A DNA stretch of 11,761 nt from Chrysochromulina parva (taxonomy: Eukaryota > Haptophyta > Prymnesiales > Chrysochromulinaceae), in assembly GCA_002887195.1 (NCBI GenBank), contig PJAB01001871.1, forward strand, positions 1 to 11,761, read 5' to 3'. A model generated the notes under the pieces. It saw only the letters and a program-made list of their open reading frames with translations, was not told the origin of the DNA and searched no databases. The translations under genes were made by a program, and so were the position numbers. Shown here piece by piece: positions 1 through 6,532 of the stretch (positions within the stretch are counted from its first letter, which is position 1; every line of letters begins with the position of its first letter).

Positions 1-177
1 GAGCGTGAGCACTGATTTCTCACAGATGCAAAAGATCCGCGCGTACTTGCCCTTCCACGAGTTCTTGGTCGCGTAGAAGCGCCGGATGTACTGGATGCCG
101 TGCGAGCGCCGCAGCGGCACAGCCGGCTCGTCCTCGCCCTCGTCCATCCCTGCCATCTTGAGCTCGAGTGGCGGCAT
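1..177 (-). CDS. DNAJC13: RME-8 / DNAJC13 homologue, N-terminal fragment (runs off left edge)
   Basis: A 59-codon open frame reads from an ATG at 177 to base 1 without a stop, so only the N-terminus is present. Residues 34-49 read FYATKNSWKGKYARIF. This matches the start of the PH-like lipid-binding region of animal and plant RME-8, which in the human protein as I recall it reads FYTTKHSWRGKYKRVF. RME-8 is a very large endosome-associated J-domain protein. It binds PI3P and works with Hsc70 and sorting nexins/retromer in endosomal sorting; the J domain lies far downstream and is outside this window. Three in-frame ATGs (177, 156, 147) could start the protein, and 177 is the longest choice. 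The frame stays open further upstream to a pyrimidine-rich TTGTTTCTTCACAG acceptor-like site near 241-254, so a 5'-UTR intron or an upstream exon is possible. The family call rests on one short but distinctive motif. Confidence 0.72.
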   Translation of the reverse strand, partial: MPPLELKMAGMDEGEDEPAVPLRRSHGIQYIRRFYATKNSWKGKYARIFCICEKSVLTL

Positions 178-945
178 TGATGACCCCGTTCGCGACCTCC
201 TTCTCGCCTCGAACCACGGCGCGGACGTCCCGATGAAGCTCTGTGAAGAAACAAGTTTCAAGTCTAGTCTTGACTTGACTTGACAGTTCGTCGCGGTCCT
301 CCCGCGCTCACCACACCGCTTCGCCCAGACATGATACAAGGGGTGGGGGAGGAAGTGGACGCGCTCACGCGTCAAGGTCACGCGTGTGTTGCCTTGGGCC
401 GGCTCCCGGCGGAAATACCCCGTCTCAAAGGACGGCTCCGCACCCCTCGGTCAACACAAGTACTGAGTGAACTCGTTCTCTCGTGGGTCCGTGTCTTGTC
501 GTGTCCCGGTGTCGTGTTACTCAATAACAAGCAACGGCATCAGCGCATCACATGCAGGCAGTTCTCTTTCCCACGGACTCCAAGACATACACACGACCAA
601 CACATCCGATCGACGAAATCACAAAGCCGCACTGTCAACGCATACATGATCAACGTATCCAGGCACTCCACTGGCATCTCTGCAACTCTGGCGAACGAAT
701 GGGATCAGGGGACTGGCTGACACTCTGAGGGGCACACACCTGAACCGTCCTCCACGACCGACACACGCCCACGCGCACGCCATCACGGCGAGCGCACACG
801 GTTCTGAACCCTCGCAGAGGCGGTTTCGACAACACTTTTGAGGGCAGGCGGCGGCCTGCATATGCATGACTGATGATCTCGGTTCTCGGAGCACCAGCCT
901 CAACGCTCGCAGCAGCGTGGGCGGTGACCCTGCTTGCCGTCGCGA
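178..945. other. Intergenic spacer between RME-8 and the 563-residue protein gene
   Basis: No convincing gene is seen. The longer open frames here start at non-ATG codons or have no codon bias, and they overlap on both strands. The first ~100 bases upstream of RME-8 hold an acceptor-like pyrimidine tract and a (CTTGA)n pentanucleotide repeat. The rest probably contains the RME-8 5' region and the 3' untranslated region of the leftward gene that ends at 946. Confidence 0.5.
269..285. repeat. (CTTGA)3 pentanucleotide repeat
   Basis: Three tandem copies of CTTGA plus a partial copy lie just upstream of the RME-8 coding start, beside the acceptor-like tract. The same pentamer recurs at 10712-10728 (opposite orientation) and 11028-11050. 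Confidence 0.8.
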
Positions 946-2637
946 TCACATCAGGCACGGAAGGTTCCACATTGCGATCGCCGCGGCGGCGACTGTGTGT
1001 TGGTCACCGCGGCTCGTGCACTGCGGCGCATAGCTGCCCGGGGCGATGGTGAGCCTTTCGCCATTGAGCCGGTCCGTGCCCGGGTTCTCGGCCTGGGTCG
1101 CCCCTAGCATGGCATGCTCCAGAAAGTGGCCGAAGCGGTCCGATGAAGAGCGGTACGCGGCCTTCGGCTGGCACTTGTAGTGGTACGCGTGCGCGAGCCG
1201 CATCGGATGCGCCGCGGGCCACGTGTTCACGGCGGGCCGTTGGCGAGGAGGCGAGGGTGGTGGGCGCACTTTGCCCGAGCCCCTGGCCATATTAGGAGAC
1301 TGGAGCATGTTGGCTGGCAGCATTGCTGGCGATGGCCTAGGGGAGGCAGGGGAGGCGGCGACCGCAGTGGCGGCGCGCCTAGGGGTCGTGGTGCCGATGA
1401 GGGTCTGACCCGGCATGGCGCCCGGTGGCGCCGTCACCTGCATCTGCGATCCGTTAGGGAGCATGACGAGGAAGGTGCCACCGGGGGCCACGCCTGCAGG
1501 CACCTTGACCTGAATAGCCTGCATGGCTGCTGCAGCGGGCGTGGCGCTGTGTTGAGCACTGTGAACCGCCGTGAGCCGCTCCGTGATGGCCTTAAGCTCG
1601 GACGCCCGCGCGGCATCCATGGCGGCGGTGGCCGCCGCCTCCGCCTGTTTGGCCTGCTGCAGCTTGAGACTGAGCTCCTGCATGACTTGTGCAGCGGCGG
1701 CGTTGGTAGTAGGCGTGGTCCGCGGCGAGGCACGCGGCGAGACTCGCAGCGACACTTCGGAGGCTGGCCGGGGCGCCGTAGCGGGCGGAGCTTCGTATGC
1801 CAGCGTTGCGGCTTCCGTCTCCACAGGTGCCTCCACTGTAACCTCTAGCGTGGGCCTGCGCGCGCCGCGCAGTGAGGGCTCACTGGCGGAGGACCGAAGC
1901 TGCATCGCCACGCTCGCATGCATCGCCGCCTCCTGGGCATGGTCCCGTGCGGCCTTCATGCACGCCTCAAACTCACGTGCAGCGCGCAGCATCACCTCGG
2001 CATCCTCGCGGGCCGAGGAGACGAAACTCTGGGGCACGGCCGCTCCCGGCTGCTGCTGAGAAGGTGAGGGTGGCTCGGGTGTCGGAATGTTAGCCATGGT
2101 AGGAGGCATAGACTTGATTTCGTAGGCTTCATCCTCGCTTGCAAAGGTCGAGACCGGAAGGCTGTGCGCACACCCTGGGTCGAATCTCAGGTTTAGCTGG
2201 CGTTGTGGGAGGCATGCAGCATACTCGACTGCGCGCTGACGCGAGGCATGCGAGGCAGCATTGGGCGAGGCGAGTGCCATGCCCCGTGGAGATCCATGGA
2301 CTGATTTGCGAGGCAACCAGTCCTCCATCTGCGCCATCGTGCTCACCGGCGAGGCGTCCGATTGGAACGAGCGATCCGATTCCGTGGAGGAGCGGTCGCT
2401 GCGCGAGCGCTGCTTCGTCGGCTCCTTGGGCTGGGGCTTGGGCCTGGCTCTTCCCTCCCAAGGTGAACTCATGGGAAGCCCGTGGCTGTACGGCCGAGCA
2501 GACAGGAAAAATGCGTTACGCGCCGCGGCGAAACAGTTCTTTGGCTCGCTTTGGGAGCGTACCGGGAAAGACCCAAAGTCCGACTTGCGTCCGAAAAGCC
2601 ATGCACGGCCCCCGCCACGCCCCCCGCCACGGTACAT
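946..2637 (-). CDS. Low-complexity protein with Ala-rich helices and a VPAGVAPG-type module; function unknown
   Basis: The 563-residue frame starts at the ATG at 2637; the frame is open a little further upstream, but only from a TTG. An internal ATG at 2472 is a possible alternative start. The N-terminus is Gly/Arg-rich (YRGGGRGGGRAW), followed by a basic Ser/Arg region (~55-110). Two Ala/Glu/Lys stretches at ~208-247 and ~312-362 look helical or coiled-coil. Residues ~374-415 form a compact module with two half-repeats: VPAGVAPGGTFLVMLPNG, then a segment ending TAPPGAMPGQTL. I recall this pattern from many uncharacterised algal and protist proteins. Several SPR/SPRP motifs suggest phosphorylation by proline-directed kinases. 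The C-terminal stretch ~495-540 (SSSDRFG ... APGSYAP) loosely resembles the SHIPPO/sperm-tail PG-rich repeats of axonemal proteins, but this is weak. No signal peptide or membrane segment is evident. Coding status is well supported by the length of the open frame; function is not known. Confidence 0.75.
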   Translation of the reverse strand: MYRGGGRGGGRAWLFGRKSDFGSFPVRSQSEPKNCFAAARNAFFLSARPYSHGLPMSSPWEGRARPKPQPKEPTKQRSRSDRSSTESDRSFQSDASPVSTMAQMEDWLPRKSVHGSPRGMALASPNAASHASRQRAVEYAACLPQRQLNLRFDPGCAHSLPVSTFASEDEAYEIKSMPPTMANIPTPEPPSPSQQQPGAAVPQSFVSSAREDAEVMLRAAREFEACMKAARDHAQEAAMHASVAMQLRSSASEPSLRGARRPTLEVTVEAPVETEAATLAYEAPPATAPRPASEVSLRVSPRASPRTTPTTNAAAAQVMQELSLKLQQAKQAEAAATAAMDAARASELKAITERLTAVHSAQHSATPAAAAMQAIQVKVPAGVAPGGTFLVMLPNGSQMQVTAPPGAMPGQTLIGTTTPRRAATAVAASPASPRPSPAMLPANMLQSPNMARGSGKVRPPPSPPRQRPAVNTWPAAHPMRLAHAYHYKCQPKAAYRSSSDRFGHFLEHAMLGATQAENPGTDRLNGERLTIAPGSYAPQCTSRGDQHTVAAAAIAMWNLPCLM

Positions 2638-3213
2638 GTAGCCAACGGGGCTTTTGTGAAGATCTAACGCTTCTAACGCCAAACGCCAAACGGTGCGAGT
2701 TGAGATACGAAAGAGTAAAGAGTTGTAACATGTTGAGTTGTAAATTCAATCATATTTGTGTTTTTTTTCAATAGAGGGTCACCCAGACACGCACGGCTAA
2801 GGTTCGAAGTACGAAGATGCCACCCTGCACCCTCTGCGGTTCACATATTTTTATCACAAGTCTCACACAACGATGGCAACATCCTCTGATTCAGTGTCTC
2901 ACCCCCAGCGACAGGCGGACCGTCTTGTCTACCGGATACAATGTAGATAGGCATGGCGAGCACGATGTAGGCAGGTTGAACGATGTAGGCATTGAACCTA
3001 GTACGAGGTCAGGCCTCTTCCTTGTTGCAGTCGCCGGCGAAGCCGCTGCCGCTGCTGCTGCTGTCGCTGCTGTGCTGCTGTCGCTGCTGTTGCTGCTGTC
3101 GCTGCTGTCGCTGCTGTCGCTGCTGTCGCTGCTGTCGCTGCTGTCGCTGCTGTCGCATCGTAACTCGTTGCAGTGCCGCGGCAAGGCGGCGAAGGTGGGA
3201 CCACCTTCTCCTC
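2638..3213. other. Spacer: 5' region of the 563-residue gene and 3' region of the Lys/Glu-tail gene
   Basis: The right part contains the CTGCTGTCG minisatellite, probably in the 3' untranslated region of the leftward gene ending at 3214. The left part (about 2690-2780) is AT-rich relative to its surroundings and has a T8 run. That fits a promoter or 5'-UTR for the gene starting at 2637. No coding frame with an ATG and convincing codon use is seen outside the repeat. Confidence 0.5.
3081..3152. repeat. (TCGCTGCTG)8 minisatellite
   Basis: Eight tandem 9-bp units run without interruption; only the second differs (TTG for TCG). More degenerate CTG-rich units extend the tract left to about 3042. 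It encodes Ser-Leu-Leu or Asp-Ser-Ser runs in two frames. These are by-products of the repeat rather than evidence of a gene. It starts about 60 bp past the stop codon of the leftward gene at 3214. Confidence 0.9.
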
Positions 3214-4089
3214 TCAGATATCGGTGGTCTCTAGGAATATTGGCTCCTCCTTTTTCTTCTCGTCCTCTTTGGGCTTCTCCTCTTCCGGCATCTCCTCGTT
3301 TGGCTTTCTGTTCTTCTCCTCCTCGGGCTTCTTCTCCTCCTTGGCCTTCTTCTCCTTGGCCTTCTTCTCCTCCTTGGGCTTCTTCTCCTCCTTGGGCTTC
3401 TCCTCCTTGGGCTTCTTCTCCTCCTTGGGCTTCTTTTCCTCCTTGGGCTTCTTCTCCTCCTTGGGCTTCTTCTCCACCTTGTCCGCAGGCGTGGGCGCGG
3501 CCACGGCGCTCGAGCTGGAGGCCTCGAAAACGTTGAAGGCAACCGGGCTCTCGCGCAACGAGTTGAAGGGGGCCGACTCAGGTGCAGTGGCAGGCGCGGC
3601 GGCGGGTGCGGCGGAGCTGTTCGGCCTGCTTGGGCTCAAGGAGCTCCGTGGCGTCCCCGCCGGGTAGATGGCCGCGTACGCCTTGCAGATGTCGCCGCCG
3701 TGGTCGCCAAGGATCGTGCGCAGCTCTTCGAGCGAGCGCGAGGGCACACACGCACGAAACGCCTCTACCTTGTCCTCCTCCGACATGTCATCATAGTTGC
3801 CTGGCGGCAGCCCCTTGAACGTGTCTCCTCCGACAGAATCCGGCGACCCGGTCAGCGGCGTGGTCGTGGCTTTACGAGGTCCGACCAGGAGCTCATGAAC
3901 TGATTCGAATGGCGAGGCTTCCTTGATGGGGGAGAAGGTGTTTCCATCTGTGACCGGCACGAGGCAATCTGCCTTAGCATTGTCGCGGGCCTCCGCGGCA
4001 GCGGCTTTGGCACATGCGATGTCCTTGACCGTAGCTTCGTTGTTCTTGCGGGTCGTGCAGCAGAAGTCTAGGGATTGGCTTTGGCCCAT
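3214..4089 (-). CDS. Putative lipid-anchored protein with CUE/UBA-like segment and Lys/Glu repeat tail (paralogue A)
   Basis: The 291-residue protein begins MGQSQSLDFCC. Gly2 and Ser6 fit the N-myristoylation consensus MGxxxS, and Cys10-Cys11 would suit palmitoylation, so a membrane-anchored cytosolic protein is inferred. Residues 1-56 are 45/56 identical to the neighbour at 4453-5067. Residues ~103-143 (EAFRACVPSRSLEELRTILG, then GGDICKAYAAIY) resemble a CUE/UBA ubiquitin-binding three-helix fold, with a Leu-rich middle and a Gly-Asp before the last helix; this is inference. A Ser/Pro/Ala linker follows. Residues ~203-283 are a highly charged run of KPKEEK six-residue units. The ATG at 4089 was preferred over two upstream in-frame ATGs (4233, 4182). 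The paralogue's similarity starts essentially there, and the extra upstream codons lack the GC bias at third positions. The gene runs the same way as its paralogue, 363 bp downstream of it. Function is unrecognised. Confidence 0.78.
   Translation of the reverse strand: MGQSQSLDFCCTTRKNNEATVKDIACAKAAAAEARDNAKADCLVPVTDGNTFSPIKEASPFESVHELLVGPRKATTTPLTGSPDSVGGDTFKGLPPGNYDDMSEEDKVEAFRACVPSRSLEELRTILGDHGGDICKAYAAIYPAGTPRSSLSPSRPNSSAAPAAAPATAPESAPFNSLRESPVAFNVFEASSSSAVAAPTPADKVEKKPKEEKKPKEEKKPKEEKKPKEEKPKEEKKPKEEKKAKEKKAKEEKKPEEEKNRKPNEEMPEEEKPKEDEKKKEEPIFLETTDI
3241..3483 (-). repeat. 18-bp coding repeat array encoding KPKEEK units
   Basis: Within paralogue A, 18-bp units encoding Lys-Pro-Lys-Glu-Glu-Lys are repeated almost perfectly about six times, then decay into AKEEK, PEEEK and DEKKK variants. 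The array keeps the reading frame. It would form a flexible or single-helix charged tail and probably varies in length between strains. Confidence 0.85.
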
Positions 4090-4377
4090 GGAAAGACACA
4101 CGTGACTCGGCAGCGCATTAGAAAAATTACGATTGAATGCCGGTGCAGGCACGTTTCGGAGAAAAAGAGGTCGAAGCAACATCCCGACCGTTTTTGGAGA
4201 AGTCCTAGATGCATGCTCTTTGCAAGACAGCATTTACCTATGATGATGTCACGGGGCTTCTCAAGTTAAAACTGTGTCGACGGCAGCGGCGGGGCGGCGA
4301 CGGCCGGGGGGGGCAGCAGTTGGCCTGCAGGCGGCGTGGCGGCCCGCGGTGGCAGGCGGCTCGGCAGGCGGCGCGGC

Positions 4378-4412
<35 letters not shown>

Positions 4413-4452
4413 TGGCGGCCGCCGGCGGCGGCCCGTTTCGCGTTTGCGTTTC
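4090..4452. other. Spacer between the tandem paralogues with a CGG-repeat island
   Basis: This holds the 5' region of paralogue A and the 3' end of paralogue B. About 4270-4440 is extremely G+C-rich, with CGG/GGC repeats and two NotI-type GCGGCCGC sites. No separate gene is supported. Reading frames through the GC island give only Arg, Gly, Ala or Pro homopolymers. Confidence 0.55.
4381..4410. repeat. (CGG)10 trinucleotide repeat
   Basis: Ten uninterrupted CGG triplets, flanked on both sides by GGCGGCCGCC-like palindromic sequence (about 4372-4382 and 4414-4423). It lies about 290 bp upstream of the start codon of paralogue A, where its promoter or 5'-UTR would be. Confidence 0.9.
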
Positions 4453-5067
4453 TTAAAGATCGAGTTCAACCAACACGAGTTCAGACGTAAGCGGTTGGCC
4501 GCGCGGTTCCTGCAGCGGTGGCGGAGGTGGTGGAGCGCCCGCGATGGGCATCGCAGTCACCATCGTACGCAGCGGAGGTTCGGGCGGCGGCGGCGGTGGG
4601 GCTGGCGGCTGCTGCGGCAGCGCCGCCGCTGGTCGGGGTGAAGGCGTTTTAGATGATGGACTGGTCTGACCGAACGAAGCGAAGGTCGGTCGCGGGGCAC
4701 GGGCTCTCTCCGGGCGGCCGCTTGCGTTTGGCTTCGCCGGCTCGGACACGCCGCCCTCTTGCACGCCGCGCCGCGCTGTGCTATTGACCCGCCTCAGTGC
4801 GAGACCGGAGACGGCTCGGTCACGTATTTCGAATGGCGTTATTGGCGAAGCCGGCTCGACCGTGATCTCATCTGCGATCACCCCCGGCGACGAGATCGGC
4901 TTGATGGGGGTGAAGGTGTCACCATCTGTGGGCTGCATGCGGCATTCCGCCTTGGCATTGTCGCGAGCCTTTGCGGCAGCGGCTTTGGCACATGCGATGT
5001 CCTTGACCGTAAATTCGTAGTTCTTGCGGGTCGTGCAGCAGAAGTCTAGGGATTGGTTTTGGCCCAT
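4453..5067 (-). CDS. Putative lipid-anchored proline-rich protein (paralogue B)
   Basis: The 204-residue protein starts MGQNQSLDFCC, with the same apparent myristoylation (Gly2, Ser6) and Cys10-Cys11 palmitoylation signals as paralogue A. Residues 1-56 align with 80% identity and no gaps, ending at TDGDTFTPIK. Beyond that the two diverge completely. The middle is polar and basic (LRRVNSTARR, residues 91-100, looks like a basophilic-kinase site). Residues ~142-190 are proline-rich, with PPAPPPPPPEPP and PPPPPP tracts. Such tracts can bind SH3, WW, EVH1 or profilin-type partners; that role is inferred. The C-terminus is short and hydrophobic/acidic. The ATG at 5067 is set by the shared start. 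At the DNA level, about 79 bases from the start codon inwards differ from paralogue A at only four positions, so the duplication or homogenisation is fairly recent. Function is unknown; a membrane-attached scaffold is plausible. Confidence 0.75.
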   Translation of the reverse strand: MGQNQSLDFCCTTRKNYEFTVKDIACAKAAAAKARDNAKAECRMQPTDGDTFTPIKPISSPGVIADEITVEPASPITPFEIRDRAVSGLALRRVNSTARRGVQEGGVSEPAKPNASGRPERARAPRPTFASFGQTSPSSKTPSPRPAAALPQQPPAPPPPPPEPPLRTMVTAMPIAGAPPPPPPLQEPRGQPLTSELVLVELDL

Positions 5068-5288
5068 GGATAGCCACACGCTGCGCTTTACCCTTTCGAA
5101 GAATTTGCTTGCCTCGCGTCAAGCAATTGGCGTCAAGGGGTGCGAACGCAGCAGATCGATCCTGGCCCGACGGAACACCTGCCACCGACTCGAAAAGGAG
5201 ACGTTCGTGTGTTTTGATCCGGTTAGTCAGCGGATTTCGGGAAGTTTGCATGCCGAATCCGACGCGAAAGGGATGACTGTGAACGGAC

Positions 5289-5300
5289 GGGGGGGGGGGG
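5289..5300. repeat. G12 homopolymer
   Basis: Twelve consecutive G residues on the plus strand in the upstream region of paralogue B. It could vary in length and is a likely sequencing trouble spot. Confidence 0.9.
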
Positions 5301-5536
5301 AGTGGCCAAAAAAGTCGACTTTTCCGAAAGCGTGATTGTGAGATGATTACGATGTCGGTCGGCGTGAGTGGCGACGACTTCACCGATGGCGGCGCCATTG
5401 ACGGCGCCAGCCGGACTGGCTACGGTTTCACCGTCGGTACCGTTGCTCAGCTGATAGCCCAAGGTCCTTCTCAACCATGTGCAGGTTGTACACTAGCTCC
5501 CACAACCAGTGACGGAGGACGTACGATGCCACGCAA

Positions 5537-5574
5537 GGATGGGTTGTTTTCTCAGCGAGGATGGGTTGTTCTCT
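5537..5574. repeat. Imperfect 22-bp tandem duplication
   Basis: GGATGGGTTGTT followed by TTCT or CTCT occurs twice with a 22-bp period (15 of 16 bases match). It is a short local duplication with no known role. Confidence 0.7.
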
Positions 5575-6318
5575 GTGGCCGTCACTTGCAAGCGCGGCGC
5601 GATGAGGCTAGCTCCTTCACTGCATCCACTACTGCACCAGTCCCAATGCCGACTCCCGCGGTTTCAAGGGCATCTCGAGCTCAACAGTCAGTCGTCTCTA
5701 TCTCGGCAAGATGGAAGCGGCAGGTGAAGAAACAGCAGAAACGGCAGCAGAAGAGGTCTTTCAATCGCACGAGCACTGCCGCCACAGGGGATTCGCCGAC
5801 TGGAGCGCTCCCGTGCGAGACTGCTGCAGCTATTGCATGTCAAGGGTAGGTGGCGACGACGGCACAGTCGCAAGCCACTCCGCAGGTAGTTGTCCGCCTC
5901 CTGGTTCGCTCCTGAAGCAGACGCATCACTGGGATGCAGTTCCTCGCCAGTCTGAGTGCTGAGGTGGCCACGGCGCTCTTCAAGCGACGAAGAACGCCAA
6001 TGATCGCCCAGCCCCACCAGACCCTCAGGCATCACCATCAGCGGTCAAACACGCTTTTCGCTATTCGTGTTCGGAGCCTTCGCTTAACTTCGTCGCGCGG
6101 TGCGTGTTGCGGTGCCTATTGCACTCGGTTGCGGGTTTTTTTGGTTGACATGCAAAGAATACCAACTACCTCACGCGGCATGAACACGTGAGAGACTAAT
6201 CGCCGGCTACACTGTAACATGGTTGCTCATCGCGCCGGCGCAGTTTCCGTCGATCGCGTACCGTGTTGCAGTTGCGCCGTCGACGCACACACGGCTCGAT
6301 TCACCCCGTGTTGACATA

Positions 6319-6435
6319 CTACATAAGGCAGGCACGATCGGGCACATCCTGCGGGGTGGTGCCAGCTGCGGCGCAGTACATGTAGCGGAGCTGCCGCCCC
6401 GCCGGCACGGCGCTCATCGGGGCTGCTACATTCAT
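6319..6435 (-). CDS. Possible small protein or isolated exon (38 residues)
   Basis: An ATG at 6435 opens a 38-codon frame ending in TAG. It reads MNVAAPMSAVPAGRQLRYMY and continues to DVPDRACLM. Most third positions are G or C (for example CGC TAC ATG TAC TGC GCC), as in the real genes nearby, and a stop lies directly upstream in frame. It resembles nothing I know. It may be a short protein, a terminal exon of an unseen spliced gene, or chance; the neighbouring gene ends at 6533 on the same strand. Coding status is uncertain. Confidence 0.25.
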   Translation of the reverse strand: MNVAAPMSAVPAGRQLRYMYCAAAGTTPQDVPDRACLM

Positions 6436-6532
6436 TCACGCTTGGCGATGCTCTCTCTCGCTATGAACAGAACGGATGACGACACTTTGCCTTGAAAGCC
6501 GCCCCCGGGCTGGTCGAGTGAGGGGACCGCTT

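Larger units (their letters stand above)
5068..6318. other. Long spacer, no gene confidently assigned
   Basis: The right-hand neighbour of paralogue B has no clear gene. A plus-strand frame from an ATG at 5343 runs to 5849 (168 codons). Its first ~40 codons have GC-rich third positions (MITMSVGVSGDDFTDGG...), but bias fades after about 5455. The overlapping minus frame is almost as good, so I do not call it. Shorter frames near 5509-5962 contain GT and AG sites that could be joined, but no single splice model stands out. A G12 homopolymer (5289-5300) and a short 22-bp tandem duplication (5537-5574) are present. The first ~250 bp probably include the promoter of paralogue B. Confidence 0.45.

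Noticed and set aside
2891..3184. Minus-strand frame encoding a long Asp-Ser-Ser repeat
   Set aside because: The repeat peptide is produced by the 9-bp minisatellite. Flanking codons show no bias, and other frames are equally open through the same tract.
4087..4233. Extended N-terminus of paralogue A with a mitochondrial-presequence-like stretch (MLLRPLFLRNVPAPAFNRNF) from upstream ATGs at 4233 or 4182
   Set aside because: Third codon positions there are not GC-biased, the paralogue has no equivalent, and similarity between the two genes starts at the MGQ methionine. Alternative starts giving dual targeting remain a remote possibility.
4266..4490. Arg-, Gly- and Ala-rich frames on both strands across the CGG island
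   Set aside because: They are homopolymer artefacts of the trinucleotide repeat, open in all frames because CGG/GCC runs contain no stops.
5343..5849. 168-codon plus-strand frame beginning MITMSVGVSGDDFTDGG
   Set aside because: Only the first ~40 codons look biased, the antisense frame is nearly as good, and no family or domain is recognised. It is kept as an unassigned stretch.
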